From contig NZ_CXWE01000009.1 of assembly GCF_001404515.1 (NCBI RefSeq), positions 1-64,000 of the forward strand: a DNA stretch of 64,000 nucleotides, in the 5' to 3' direction. Shown in pieces: positions 26,325 through 36,000 of this stretch (position 1 is its first letter; each line of letters starts with the position of its first letter). Under the pieces are notes generated by a model. The model did no database searches and was not told where the DNA came from. It worked only from the letters and a program-made list of their open reading frames with translations. The stretch comes from Roseibium album (GTDB taxonomy: Bacteria > Pseudomonadota > Alphaproteobacteria > Rhizobiales > Stappiaceae). A program made the position numbers and the translations under genes.

Positions 26325-28151
26325 ATGTGTGGCATTGTTGGTGTTCTGGGAAATATTGAAGCTGCCCCGCGCATTGTCGATTCACTGAAACGCCTGGAAT
26401 ATCGAGGCTATGATTCTGCCGGCGTCGCGACGCTGATCGATGGCGGCCTCGTGCGCCGAAGGGCCGAAGGCAAGTTGCGCAATCTTGAGGCCGCTTTGGA
26501 ACGGTCACCACTTTCCGGAACGTCCGGCATCGGCCATACCCGTTGGGCGACCCACGGAGCTCCGACCTTGTCCAATGCGCATCCGCATCAGGCAGGATCG
26601 GTGGCACTCGTCCACAACGGTATCATTGAAAACTATCTTGAACTGCGTGACGAAGTCGTTGGCGCAGGTGCCGTGCTCAGCACCGATACCGATACGGAAG
26701 TAGTTGCACATCTGATCGACCTTGCGCGGACGAGGGGATTGTCTCCCAGGGAGGCGGTCGCGGAGACCCTTCCGCGTCTGAAGGGCGCATTTGCGCTTGC
26801 ATTGCTCTTTGCAGGTGAGGACGACCTGATGATCGGTGCACGAAAGGGATCACCACTGGCTATCGGTCACGGTGAGGGAGAAATGTTCTTCGGATCGGAT
26901 GCGATCGCCCTTTCTCCCTTCACCGACCGGATCACCTATCTGGATGAAGGGGACTGGGCAGTCCTGACGCGTGATGGGGTTCAGATTTTCGATCGCGACA
27001 ACTCACCGGTCGAGCGTCCCGAGGCAAAATCGTCGGTCACCTCCAGCCTTATGGACAAGGGCAACTACAAGCACTTCATGGCCAAGGAAATCCATGAGCA
27101 GCCGGAAGTGCTCGGGCACACCTTGTCCCGTTATTTCGACTACACCACCAACACGGCGAACGTCGCCGGTGCAGAGAAGCTCAATTTCAACAAGCTATCC
27201 CGTTTGCTTATTTCAGCTTGTGGAACGGCCTACCTTGCCGGTCTTGTCTCCAAGTACTGGTTCGAGAAATACGCCCGCCTGCCTGTCGAAATCGATATTG
27301 CCAGCGAGTTTCGCTACCGGGAGACCCCTGTGAGCGGGAATGATGCGGCGCTCTTCATTTCACAATCGGGAGAAACCGCAGATACGCTCGCTTCGTTGCG
27401 GTACTGCAAGGAGAACGGTGCAGCGATCGGTGCCGTGGTGAATGTGCCGGAGAGCACGATCGCGCGGGAGGCCGATATGGTCTATCCGACCATTGCAGGA
27501 CCGGAAATCGGTGTCGCGTCAACCAAGGCCTTCACCTGTCAGCTTGCGGTGCTGGCTGCGCTTGCTCTTCAGGCCGGCAGGGAGCGCGGCGTATTGTCGG
27601 CCGAACGCGAGCAGGAACTCGTTTCGGAACTTACCGAAATTCCGAGCCTGGCCTTGAAAGCACTTGCCGCAGAAAGCGAAATCGAGAAACTGTCGCAGCC
27701 ATTGTCCAAAGCGGACAATGCTCTTTATCTCGGCCGCTCGACAAACTACCCGCTTGCGCTCGAAGGTGCACTCAAGCTGAAGGAGCTCTCTTACATCCAC
27801 GCGGAAGGTTACGCCGCCGGTGAGCTGAAGCACGGCCCGATTGCTCTGATCGACGAGAATATGCCGGTCTTTGTCATCGCACCGTATGACTCGATCTACG
27901 AAAAAACCGTCTCCAACATGCAGGAAGTGGCTGCTCGCGGCGGCAGGATCGTGCTCATCACAGATCGCAAGGGCGCGGAGGAAAGCGGCGGAGCGGCTGA
28001 AAACACGGTGATTATGCCGGACATGTCCGACATCGTGGCGCCTATTATCTATGCCTTGCCTGTGCAGCTGATTGCGTATCACACGGCTGTCTTCATGGGA
28101 ACGGATGTCGACCAACCGCGCAACCTGGCAAAGTCGGTGACGGTGGAATGA
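26325..28151 (+). CDS. glmS: Glutamine-fructose-6-phosphate aminotransferase (isomerizing)
   Basis: GlmS makes glucosamine-6-phosphate from fructose-6-phosphate and glutamine, the entry step to amino sugars. The mature N-terminus CGIVGVLG supplies the nucleophilic cysteine 2 of the class II glutaminase. Two SIS domains follow (LLISACGTAYLAG, ALFISQSGETADTLASL), and the end LAKSVTVE is the conserved C-terminal tail that reaches the active site. Length is 608 residues. AGAAGG-like purines precede the ATG. No ribozyme-type leader is seen, as expected outside Firmicutes. Confidence 0.97.
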   Translation: MCGIVGVLGNIEAAPRIVDSLKRLEYRGYDSAGVATLIDGGLVRRRAEGKLRNLEAALERSPLSGTSGIGHTRWATHGAPTLSNAHPHQAGSVALVHNGIIENYLELRDEVVGAGAVLSTDTDTEVVAHLIDLARTRGLSPREAVAETLPRLKGAFALALLFAGEDDLMIGARKGSPLAIGHGEGEMFFGSDAIALSPFTDRITYLDEGDWAVLTRDGVQIFDRDNSPVERPEAKSSVTSSLMDKGNYKHFMAKEIHEQPEVLGHTLSRYFDYTTNTANVAGAEKLNFNKLSRLLISACGTAYLAGLVSKYWFEKYARLPVEIDIASEFRYRETPVSGNDAALFISQSGETADTLASLRYCKENGAAIGAVVNVPESTIAREADMVYPTIAGPEIGVASTKAFTCQLAVLAALALQAGRERGVLSAEREQELVSELTEIPSLALKALAAESEIEKLSQPLSKADNALYLGRSTNYPLALEGALKLKELSYIHAEGYAAGELKHGPIALIDENMPVFVIAPYDSIYEKTVSNMQEVAARGGRIVLITDRKGAEESGGAAENTVIMPDMSDIVAPIIYALPVQLIAYHTAVFMGTDVDQPRNLAKSVTVE

Positions 28152-28154
28152 CAG

Positions 28155-28592
28155 ATGTCTGTTGAAGATGAAACGGCAATCGTGCCCTTCGAAGAACAAT
28201 TCCGGCAAGACGTATTGGCACTTTGGACCAAGTGCGGGCTTGTGCGCGCCTGGAACGATCCGGGCAAGGATATCGACAGGAAACTTACCGACAGGAACGG
28301 CAGGTTTCCTGTTCTTCTTGTCGGAAAGCGTGTCGTGGGATCGGTGATGGTAAGCTATGACGGTCACAGGGGATCTGTCTATTACCTGGCGGTTGATCCC
28401 GAGTTTCAGGGGCGGGGATTTGGCAAGCAGCTGATGGAGTATTGCGAAACATTTCTGCTGGAAATCGGTTGCCCCAAAATCAATCTGTTCGTACGAAGCG
28501 ACAATGAGGCCGTACTGCGTTTTTACGAGGATCTGGGGTTTTCACAGGACGCTGCGATGCCGCTTGGAAAACGCCTTATTCCGGACGATTGA
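28155..28592 (+). CDS. GNAT-family N-acetyltransferase
   Basis: A 145-residue single-domain GNAT protein starting three bases after the glmS stop, so it is likely cotranscribed. Motif A is clear: VYYLAVDPEFQGRGFGKQLM contains the acetyl-CoA-binding Q/RxxGxG/A loop. The C-terminal NLFVRSDNEAVLRFYEDLGF is also typical. The overall form resembles the YpeA group, whose substrate is not established. A role in the amino-sugar pathway is not implied by adjacency alone. Confidence 0.85.
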   Translation: MSVEDETAIVPFEEQFRQDVLALWTKCGLVRAWNDPGKDIDRKLTDRNGRFPVLLVGKRVVGSVMVSYDGHRGSVYYLAVDPEFQGRGFGKQLMEYCETFLLEIGCPKINLFVRSDNEAVLRFYEDLGFSQDAAMPLGKRLIPDD

Positions 28593-28656
28593 TCTTGTCC
28601 CTGCTGCGTCTGTTGTTTGTTGGTGTGCCAGCAGCCCGACTTTCAATGCCCCAACA

Positions 28657-29070
28657 TTAACCTGGCGATGCACCCGGGGTCTGTGCCTTGGGTCCGGAGG
28701 GGCGGGAAAGCACATAGGCCGCGCTGCCGATCATGAAGAGAGCCACGATCACGGCGAGCCAGAGGGCAGGCGAAGCGGACCAGTAGAACATTGCATATCC
28801 GAATATCATGCCCATGATCGCAATCACCTTTGCCTTTGGCTGAATGGCACCATGCTCCCGCCATGCGATCACCGGCGGACCGAATACAGGGTGATCGAGT
28901 ATCTTCGCTTCAAGGGCAGGAGAGGACTTGGCAAAGCAGGCGGCGGCCATGATGAAAAAGATTGTGCTCGGTAGGAGCGGCAGAAAAGCGCCGGCGATTC
29001 CGATGCCTACACATCCGGTTCCCAGAAGTTTGAATGTGATCCGCCGCAATCCTGCCTCCGCAATCGGCAT
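28657..29070 (-). CDS. DUF454 (YbaN-like) inner-membrane protein
   Basis: A 137-residue membrane protein with about four hydrophobic segments. The DUF454 pattern is visible: GIGIAGAFLPLLPSTIFFIM, then AAACFAKSSPALEAKILDHP and FGPPVIAWREHGAI. The function of the family is unknown. The gene is divergent from the DUF502 gene, sharing a 123-base gap that holds a perfect palindrome. Confidence 0.85.
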   Translation of the reverse strand: MPIAEAGLRRITFKLLGTGCVGIGIAGAFLPLLPSTIFFIMAAACFAKSSPALEAKILDHPVFGPPVIAWREHGAIQPKAKVIAIMGMIFGYAMFYWSASPALWLAVIVALFMIGSAAYVLSRPSGPKAQTPGASPG

Positions 29071-29125
29071 TTTTAGGGTATATCGCTGAAAAATAAGTCA
29101 AGCCAAGGATACCGCACCGAGATAA

Positions 29126-29137
29126 AGATAATTATCT
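29126..29137. promoter_or_regulatory. 12-base perfect palindrome, possible operator
   Basis: AGATAATTATCT reads the same on both strands and lies in the divergent gap between the DUF454 and DUF502 genes, 57 bases before the DUF502 ATG. The location suits a regulator site, but AT-rich DNA can produce such palindromes by chance. Confidence 0.3.
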
Positions 29138-29193
29138 AGTGTGTGTTACACGGTAAGACGAGTACTCAAAAGGACCCTAGTCAGGTTGCATCC

Positions 29194-29931
29194 ATGAGCC
29201 GCAATAAACATAAATCAGATGACACGTCGATCATAGGCCATCGGCCGGGTGCGGCAACTCGCCTGCGAAACTATTTTTTGACCGGCCTCGTGATCACCGG
29301 CCCGATCGGTATCACACTCTGGTTGACCTGGACCTTTATCAAGTGGGTTGACGGCTGGGTGAAGCCCTTCGTGCCCAAGGTCTACAATCCAGAAACCTAC
29401 CTGCCGTTTCCTGTACCCGGCTTCGGACTGATCGTTGCGATCTTCGTTCTGACGATCGTCGGATTCCTCGCGGCGAATTTCCTGGGGCGGAGCATGATAT
29501 CTTTCGGCGAAGGCGTGGTCGGAAGAATGCCGCTTGTTCGCAATATTTACAGTGGCTTAAAGCAAATATTTGAGACAGTGCTTGATGAACGCGGAAACAG
29601 CTTCACCAAGGCGGCACTTGTCCAATATCCGCGCAAGGGGCTCTGGGCTATCGTCTTCATTTCGACGGAAACCAAAGGAGAAGTCGCAAAGCGTCTGAAA
29701 GACACGGCAAAGACAGTCTCCGTTTTCCTGCCGACGACACCCAACCCGACATCCGGCTTCCTGCTCTTCGTGCCCAAGGAAGACATCATCGAACTCAGCA
29801 TGGGTGTTGAAGACGCGGCGAAACTGGTCATTTCGGCGGGTCTTGTCAGTCCTGATCTTCCGGATATCCTGGAAGATGTCATTGCCGAACCGGAAAAACT
29901 GGAAGAGATCCGGAACAGGGAGAGTGCCTGA
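29194..29931 (+). CDS. DUF502-family membrane protein
   Basis: The chosen ATG gives 245 residues starting MSRNKHKSDDTSIIGH; an in-frame GTG at 29143 adds 17 residues without a better ribosome-binding site. Two membrane segments are evident, FLTGLVITGPIGITLWLTW and FGLIVAIFVLTIVGFLAANF. The DUF502 hallmark follows: GEGVVGRMPLVRNIYSGLKQ, then FTKAALVQYPRKGLWAIVF. DUF502 proteins are widespread in proteobacteria and have no established function. The stop codon forms one half of the palindrome TGATCA, whose other half is the stop of the convergent gene. Confidence 0.9.
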   Translation: MSRNKHKSDDTSIIGHRPGAATRLRNYFLTGLVITGPIGITLWLTWTFIKWVDGWVKPFVPKVYNPETYLPFPVPGFGLIVAIFVLTIVGFLAANFLGRSMISFGEGVVGRMPLVRNIYSGLKQIFETVLDERGNSFTKAALVQYPRKGLWAIVFISTETKGEVAKRLKDTAKTVSVFLPTTPNPTSGFLLFVPKEDIIELSMGVEDAAKLVISAGLVSPDLPDILEDVIAEPEKLEEIRNRESA

Positions 29932-30330
29932 TCAATCGTGACAATCGGCTTTGAAGGTTTCTTCATCGGGTAACTGTTTTGCGAGGATATTCATTCCGTT
30001 GAGCTCAGATGCGAGATCAATCGCGTGCGCGCGGGTTCGGCAATCGATTGTCGGTCTTGCGCCCAGAAAGCATAGCTCAACCTTCTGTGCGGCGTCGGCC
30101 AGACCGCAGCCGATGGAGTTTCGGATCGCCTTGATTGCCGACAGCCTGTCAGCGCCTTCTGCCAAAGGCGCTTCGAACAAAACACATACAGGTAAATCTA
30201 CATCAAGCCGTGCTACGAAATCTGCGTTGCTAGCATTCCAGGTATCAATGCGTTTTTGCGCGATTGCCCGCGCTTCATCTCTGGAAATCAATACCGGCTC
30301 CTGAAATACGATCTCAGACCAGTGTTTCAC
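29932..30330 (-). CDS. Small protein with a ribosomal L7/L12 C-terminal-like domain
   Basis: A 132-residue soluble protein of no named family. Its second half follows the ribosomal protein L7/L12 C-terminal fold. A beta strand (VCVLFEAP) comes first, then RLSAIKAIRNSIGCGLADAA, which parallels [20 protein letters not shown] of L7/L12. A helix and strand (AIDLASELNGMNILAKQL) close it, like the L7/L12 end. There is no L7/L12 N-terminal dimerisation domain. It starts 16 bases after the recG stop, so it is probably cotranscribed with recG. The assignment is my own pattern match. Confidence 0.55.
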   Translation of the reverse strand: MKHWSEIVFQEPVLISRDEARAIAQKRIDTWNASNADFVARLDVDLPVCVLFEAPLAEGADRLSAIKAIRNSIGCGLADAAQKVELCFLGARPTIDCRTRAHAIDLASELNGMNILAKQLPDEETFKADCHD

Positions 30331-30346
30331 AAAAAATTCCCGACGA

Positions 30347-32449
30347 TCAACCCGCTCTCAACAACCTGATCGCGGCATCCCTGCCGAACAGGTATAGCAG
30401 GCATCGAAGCGCCACGCCGCGCTCGGACTTCAACTCCGGATCCATTTCCAGGATGAGCCTCGAGTCGTCGCGGGCGACTTCCATAAGATCGGCGTGCTCG
30501 TCCGCCCGCGCGATGCGGAAACCAGGTGTGCCTGACTGGCGGGTACCAAGGATTTCACCTCCTCCTCGCAGCTTGAGATCCTCTTCGGCAATCAGGAAGC
30601 CGTCATTGGTTTCGCGCATGATGTTGAGGCGTGCGCCAGCAGTTTCGCCCAATGGGCCCTTGTAGAGCAGGACACAGGATGATGGCTTGTCACCGCGCCC
30701 GACCCGTCCGCGGAGCTGGTGAAGCTGGGCAAGGCCGAAACGCTCGGCATGCTCGATGACAATGATGGTCGCGTCTGGAACGTCGACCCCGACCTCGATC
30801 ACCGTTGTGGCAACAAGTACCTTTGTTTCTCCGTTTTTGAAGGCGGACATTGCACTGTCCTTTTCGTCCGCGCCCATGCGGCCATGCACCAAAGAAATGC
30901 GTTGTCTTAGCGCGTGCTCCAGAACGCGGTGTCGGTCTTCAACGGCTGCGAGGTCGATCTTTTCCGATTCCTCGACAAGCGGGCACACCCAGTAGACTTT
31001 TTGACCCTCGGATATAGCCGCGCCCACGCGCGAGATGATTTCGTCCAGACGGTCGAGCGACACGGAGACGGTCCTGATCGGTTTGCGTCCGGCAGGCTTT
31101 TCGGTGAGGCGGGAAACATCCATGTCGCCGAAACAGGTCAGGACGAGCGTGCGCGGAATGGGAGTTGCGGTCATCACCAGGACATCGACCCCCTGGCCCT
31201 TGCCCGAGAGGGCCAGCCGCTGGTGGACGCCAAAACGGTGCTGTTCGTCAACAACGACCATGCCAAGGTTCTTGAACGATACGGAGCCCTGAAAAAGCGC
31301 ATGGGTTCCGACCACGAGATCGACTTCCCCTGCATCCAGTCTTTCCTGGAGCAGGCGTCGTTGCTTCTGGCTGTCCTTGCCCGTCATCAGCGCGAGACGG
31401 ATGCCGGCCTTCTCGCACAGCGGCGTCATCGAGGCGTAGTGTTGGCGCGCAAGGATTTCTGTCGGTGCCATCAGGCCGCCCTGAGCACCTGTTTCGATCA
31501 CCTGGGCCAACGCTGCAAGGGCGACAACAGTCTTTCCGGAACCGACATCGCCCTGGAGGAGCCTTAGCATCCGGGTAGGTTCTGCGAGGTCCTCGTTGAT
31601 TTCCCTGATGGCATTTGACTGGCTGTCCGTCAGATGAAAGGGAAGGGCATCGATGACGCTCTGCTGCAAGGCGCCGTCCGGTTTTCGGGCGGTACCGCCG
31701 AGCAGGCGCATATTGGCCCTGACCATCGCTAGCGCGAGCTGACTGGCGAGCAGCTCGTCATAGGCCAGCCGTTGCATGTAGATTGATTGCGGTTCCATGT
31801 CCTGGCGCTCTTTCGGCATGTGCAGCGTCTGCAAGGCATCGCGAAAGTCCGGCCAACCAGTCTGACGCAGATGCGCATCGTTGAGCCATTCAGGAAGATT
31901 CGGAACACGTTCCAGAGCGGCGCGCATGGCTTTCTGAAGCGTTTTGGATGCAAGGCCGGCCGTCAAGGGATAGACGGGCTCGATCGAGGGCATTTCGGCG
32001 GCCTCTTCCGGCTTGAGCGAATAATCCGGGTGTACCATTTGCGGGCGGTCGTTGAACCATTCGACCTTGCCCGACACTATACGCCGCTCACCTTCGGGGA
32101 ATGTCTTTTCCAGCCAGTCCCTGCGTGGATGAAAGAATACGAAACTGATCTCGCCGGTCTCGTCATGGGCCGGGATCTTGTAGGGCGCCTTGGAGTTTCT
32201 GGGTGGTGCCTGATGCCGGCCGATCGTGACATCAAGGGTGACGATGTCACCGCTTTCTGAGTAGGCAATTCCCGGCTGGTGCCGCCGGTCAATAAGATTG
32301 TGCGGTATGTGGAACAGAAGATCCGAAACCGTCGCGTCCCTGTCCGGCTGGCCACCAACCAGGCCCGAGACCAGCTTGGCGATCTTGGGTCCGATCCCGG
32401 GCAGTGTTGAGACGGGGGCAAACAGCGGGTCGAGGATCGGCGGGCGCAT
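30347..32449 (-). CDS. recG: ATP-dependent DNA helicase RecG
   Basis: RecG remodels stalled replication forks and Holliday junctions. The 700-residue protein has an N-terminal wedge/OB domain and two helicase lobes with Walker A GDVGSGKTVVAL, the Walker B region VVDEQHRFG, motif III VMTATPIPRTL, and motif VI QLRGRVGRGDKPS. The C-terminal part (RGGGEILGTRQSGTPGF) is also diagnostic. The start MRPPILDPLFAP is usual for alphaproteobacterial RecG. It is divergent from sdhE-mfd, another repair gene. Confidence 0.97.
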   Translation of the reverse strand: MRPPILDPLFAPVSTLPGIGPKIAKLVSGLVGGQPDRDATVSDLLFHIPHNLIDRRHQPGIAYSESGDIVTLDVTIGRHQAPPRNSKAPYKIPAHDETGEISFVFFHPRRDWLEKTFPEGERRIVSGKVEWFNDRPQMVHPDYSLKPEEAAEMPSIEPVYPLTAGLASKTLQKAMRAALERVPNLPEWLNDAHLRQTGWPDFRDALQTLHMPKERQDMEPQSIYMQRLAYDELLASQLALAMVRANMRLLGGTARKPDGALQQSVIDALPFHLTDSQSNAIREINEDLAEPTRMLRLLQGDVGSGKTVVALAALAQVIETGAQGGLMAPTEILARQHYASMTPLCEKAGIRLALMTGKDSQKQRRLLQERLDAGEVDLVVGTHALFQGSVSFKNLGMVVVDEQHRFGVHQRLALSGKGQGVDVLVMTATPIPRTLVLTCFGDMDVSRLTEKPAGRKPIRTVSVSLDRLDEIISRVGAAISEGQKVYWVCPLVEESEKIDLAAVEDRHRVLEHALRQRISLVHGRMGADEKDSAMSAFKNGETKVLVATTVIEVGVDVPDATIIVIEHAERFGLAQLHQLRGRVGRGDKPSSCVLLYKGPLGETAGARLNIMRETNDGFLIAEEDLKLRGGGEILGTRQSGTPGFRIARADEHADLMEVARDDSRLILEMDPELKSERGVALRCLLYLFGRDAAIRLLRAG

Positions 32450-32584
32450 CTTTTCCTAAAGGACCTATCCTTTTGCAGTGCTCACTTGTTGGAACACAGT
32501 GTCTGTTTTGCCATGAAGCGAACGATCGGTGCAACAGGTAGAACAATATGTGAACAAATAACTGCATTCAAAGTCGAGAAAGCG

Positions 32585-32613
32585 CTGACAATCTTCTTTT
32601 GCAGCGTTATATA
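32585..32613 (+). promoter_or_regulatory. Candidate promoter of sdhE-mfd
   Basis: CTGACA (32585-32590), 17 bases, TATATA (32608-32613), in the 249-base divergent gap between recG and sdhE. It predicts a leader of about 80 bases before the sdhE ATG. Confidence 0.5.
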
Positions 32614-32698
32614 ACCGTCACGATTTCACACCGGGTCGGCAATCTGTAGAGACACCCCGTCTCCAGTCCCTGCCGGCTCATTTTCAGATAGGCCACTC

Positions 32699-33016
32699 AT
32701 GTCCAATCCGACAGGCAGCACAGAAGAGCCCATACAGCAAGACCGCGATCCCCGGTGCAAGCGGATACTGTTCCGCTGCTGGCACAGGGGCATGAAGGAA
32801 ATGGACTTGCTTCTGGGGGGCTTCGCCAATGCTGAAATCGACCATCTTTCGGAAGATGAGCTCCTGGAACTGGAACATCTTCTGACCGCGCCCGATCAGG
32901 ACCTTTATGCCTGGATGACCGGGCGCAAGCCTTTGCCGGCGGAATGGGACGGTCCGCTTTACCGACGTATAATTGCCTATCACGATGTGGCCGGCCCGGC
33001 CGGTTTCGCCAAATAA
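32699..33016 (+). CDS. sdhE: Succinate dehydrogenase FAD assembly factor SdhE
   Basis: SdhE promotes covalent attachment of FAD to the flavoprotein subunit of succinate dehydrogenase. The 105-residue protein carries CWHRGMKEMDLLLGGFA, with the RGMKEMD motif whose glycine contacts the flavoprotein, and then LEHLLTAPDQDLYAWMTG. The N-terminal 20 residues are a variable extension. It precedes mfd by 17 bases in the same direction, a linkage also found in other alphaproteobacteria. Confidence 0.93.
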   Translation: MSNPTGSTEEPIQQDRDPRCKRILFRCWHRGMKEMDLLLGGFANAEIDHLSEDELLELEHLLTAPDQDLYAWMTGRKPLPAEWDGPLYRRIIAYHDVAGPAGFAK

Positions 33017-33033
33017 CAACAGGACGTTTTGCT

Positions 33034-36000
33034 GTGTTTGACAGCCTGCTCAAAGACCAGACCAACGTCACGTTGGCCGGTGTTCCCGATGGTGCTGAAA
33101 GCTATGCGCTCGCCAGACTGCTTGCGGAAAGCAAGAATGACGGTCTTGCACTGGTGTTCGCGGCACGCGACGCGACCCGCATGGCCATGGTCAGCGAGGC
33201 GCTGGCGTTTTTCGAGCCCGACGTCGAGATCCTGCAATTGCCCGCCTGGGACTGTCTGCCATATGACCGGGTCTCGCCAAACCCGTCGATCAGCGCCAGG
33301 CGATTGCTGGCGCTCGGTATGCTGGCGCGTGGAATACAGGGCGGCCGAAAGACGGTCCTGATGACAACGCTGAATGCTGCGGTTCAGCGGATGCCGGAAC
33401 GCGGGTTCATGGCCGAACAGACATTTTCGATGGCGCCCGGCAACCAGGTCGACATGACAGCTGTTTCCGGCTGGATGGAAATGAACGGGTTCTCCCGTAC
33501 GCCGACGGTCCGGGAAACGGGTGAATATGCGGTTCGCGGCGGCATCATCGACCTGTATGCGCCGGGATCCGAAGAACCGGTCCGGCTCGATTTCTTTGGC
33601 GATACGCTGGAATCAATTCGCTCTTTCAATGCCGAAACACAACGTACGTCGAAGCAGCTCAAGCGGCTTGATCTTGTTCCGATGAGTGAAGTTGTACTTT
33701 CAGACGAGGCAATCTCAAGATACCGCCGGTCATATCTTGCAAGCTTTGGCGCGACCAGCCGTGATGATGTGCTCTATCAGTCGATCAGTGACGGTCGGCG
33801 ATACGCGGGCATGGAACACTGGTTGCCGTTGTTCCACGAACGACTTGAAACGCTTTTCGACTATATCGGCGATACGCCCATCGTTCTCGACACAAACGCA
33901 GCGGACGCTGTTCGCGAGCGTACAGAGCAGATTGCGGAGCACTACAAGGCGCGTCAGGACGCACGGGAATTGGGGACCAGTTCCGGCACTGTGCCCTACA
34001 TGCCGATCGAGCCCGAGAGACTTTACCTTTCAGAAGGCGAATGGGTGTCCGCGATTGCGGATCGGGCCAGCGCGGCGCTCGATCCATTCACGCCACCGCC
34101 GGGAACCGGCAAAATCGTTATTGAGCTGGCAGGCAGGCAGGGCCGCAGTTTCGCCGCGGAACGTGCTGCAGGAGACGTCAATATTTTCGACGCCCTGACA
34201 ACGCATGTGCGAGATCTTCAGTCTGAAGGCAAACGAACGGTGATCGCCTGCTGGTCAGACGGGTCTCGCGACCGTCTGGGACAGATCCTGAGCGATCACG
34301 GCCTCGGTTCCGTGCAGGAGGTCGACACGCTGAGGGAAGCGGAACAGCTTCCAGACAAAACCTCCGCATTGTGTGTGCTGGGCATCGAACACGGTTTCGA
34401 GCTGAAGGAGGTTGCCTTTGTCGGCGAACAGGACATTCTCGGCGACCGATTGGTGCGCAAGTCCCGCCGTAAGTCCAAGGGTGCAAATATCATCACGGAG
34501 GCCACAGGCCTCTCCGAAGGGGACCTTGTTGTCCATGTCGAACACGGCATAGGCAGGTTCGTCGGGCTGAAGACCATCGAGGCCGTGGGGGCGCCGCACG
34601 ATTGCCTGGAACTGCAATATGCGGGTGGTGACAAGCTCTACCTTCCGGTGGAAAACATCGAACTTCTGTCGCGCTACGGCTCGGAAGATCAGGAAGCCCA
34701 GCTGGACAAGCTCGGTGGTGGCGCCTGGCAGGCGCGGAAGGCGAAGCTCAAGAAACGTATTCTCGAAATCGCCGACGGCCTCATCAAGACGGCCGCCGCG
34801 CGCGCCTTGAAGACCGCGCCCGTGGTCGAAACGCCGGACGGGGTTTATGACGAATTCGCGACGCGATTTCCCTACGAGGAAACCGACGATCAGCTTACCG
34901 CCATCGATTCGGTCTTTGACGACCTGGCCTCCGGCCGGCCGATGGACCGGCTGATCTGCGGCGACGTCGGTTTCGGCAAGACGGAGGTGGCACTGCGTGC
35001 GGCGTTCCTCGCCGCAATGTCGGGACGCCAGGTCGCTGTTGTTGTTCCAACGACGTTGCTTGCGCGTCAGCATTACAAGACCTTCTGTGAACGTTTTCAC
35101 GGCCTTCCGATCAATATCGGTCACGCGTCAAGACTTGTGCCGACGAGGCAGCTGACCCAGACCAAGAAGGGTATCGCCGACGGGTCAATCGATATCGTGG
35201 TCGGAACGCACGCGCTTTTGGGGAAATCGATCCAGTTCCGCGATCTCGGGCTCCTGATTATCGACGAAGAGCAGCATTTCGGGGTCAAGCACAAGGAACG
35301 GCTGAAGGAACTGAAGTCCGACGTCCATGTGATGACGCTTTCAGCCACACCGATCCCGCGTACGCTGCAGCTGGCGCTGACCGGTGTCCGTGAGCTGTCG
35401 CTTATCGCAACACCGCCGGTCGACAGACTTGCGGTACGGACCTTCGTGTCGCCCTTCGATCCGCTGGTAGTGCGCGAAGCTCTGCTTCGGGAGCACTATC
35501 GCGGTGGGCAGAGCTTTTACGTTTGTCCGAGGCTCTCGGATATTGCCGACCGGCTTGCATTCCTGGAAGAGCAGGTACCGGAGCTGAAGGTTGCTGTAGC
35601 TCATGGCCAGATGCCACCGGGTGAGCTTGAAGACGTTATGAACGCCTTTTACGAGGGCAAATACAACGTTCTCCTGTCCACCACGATTGTCGAATCGGGA
35701 CTGGACATTCCGACCGCGAACACGCTGATCGTTCACCGCGCGGACATGTTCGGTCTGGCACAGCTCTACCAGTTGCGCGGCCGTGTCGGCCGGTCAAAGA
35801 CCAGGGCCTATGCGCTCTTTACGGTCCCGGCCAACAAGACGCTGACGGCAACAGCGGAACGGCGCCTGAAAGTCCTGCAGTCGCTCGAAACGCTTGGCGC
35901 CGGTTTTCAGCTTGCCAGCCACGATCTGGATATTCGCGGGGCAGGGAACCTGCTCGGTGAAGAGCAGTCAGGGCATATCAAGGAAGTCGGATTCGAACTT

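Noticed and set aside
32944..33033. An earlier ATG for mfd
   Set aside because: It lies in sdhE and would add 30 residues that are a frame shadow of that gene. The GTG at 33034 gives the normal Mfd start.
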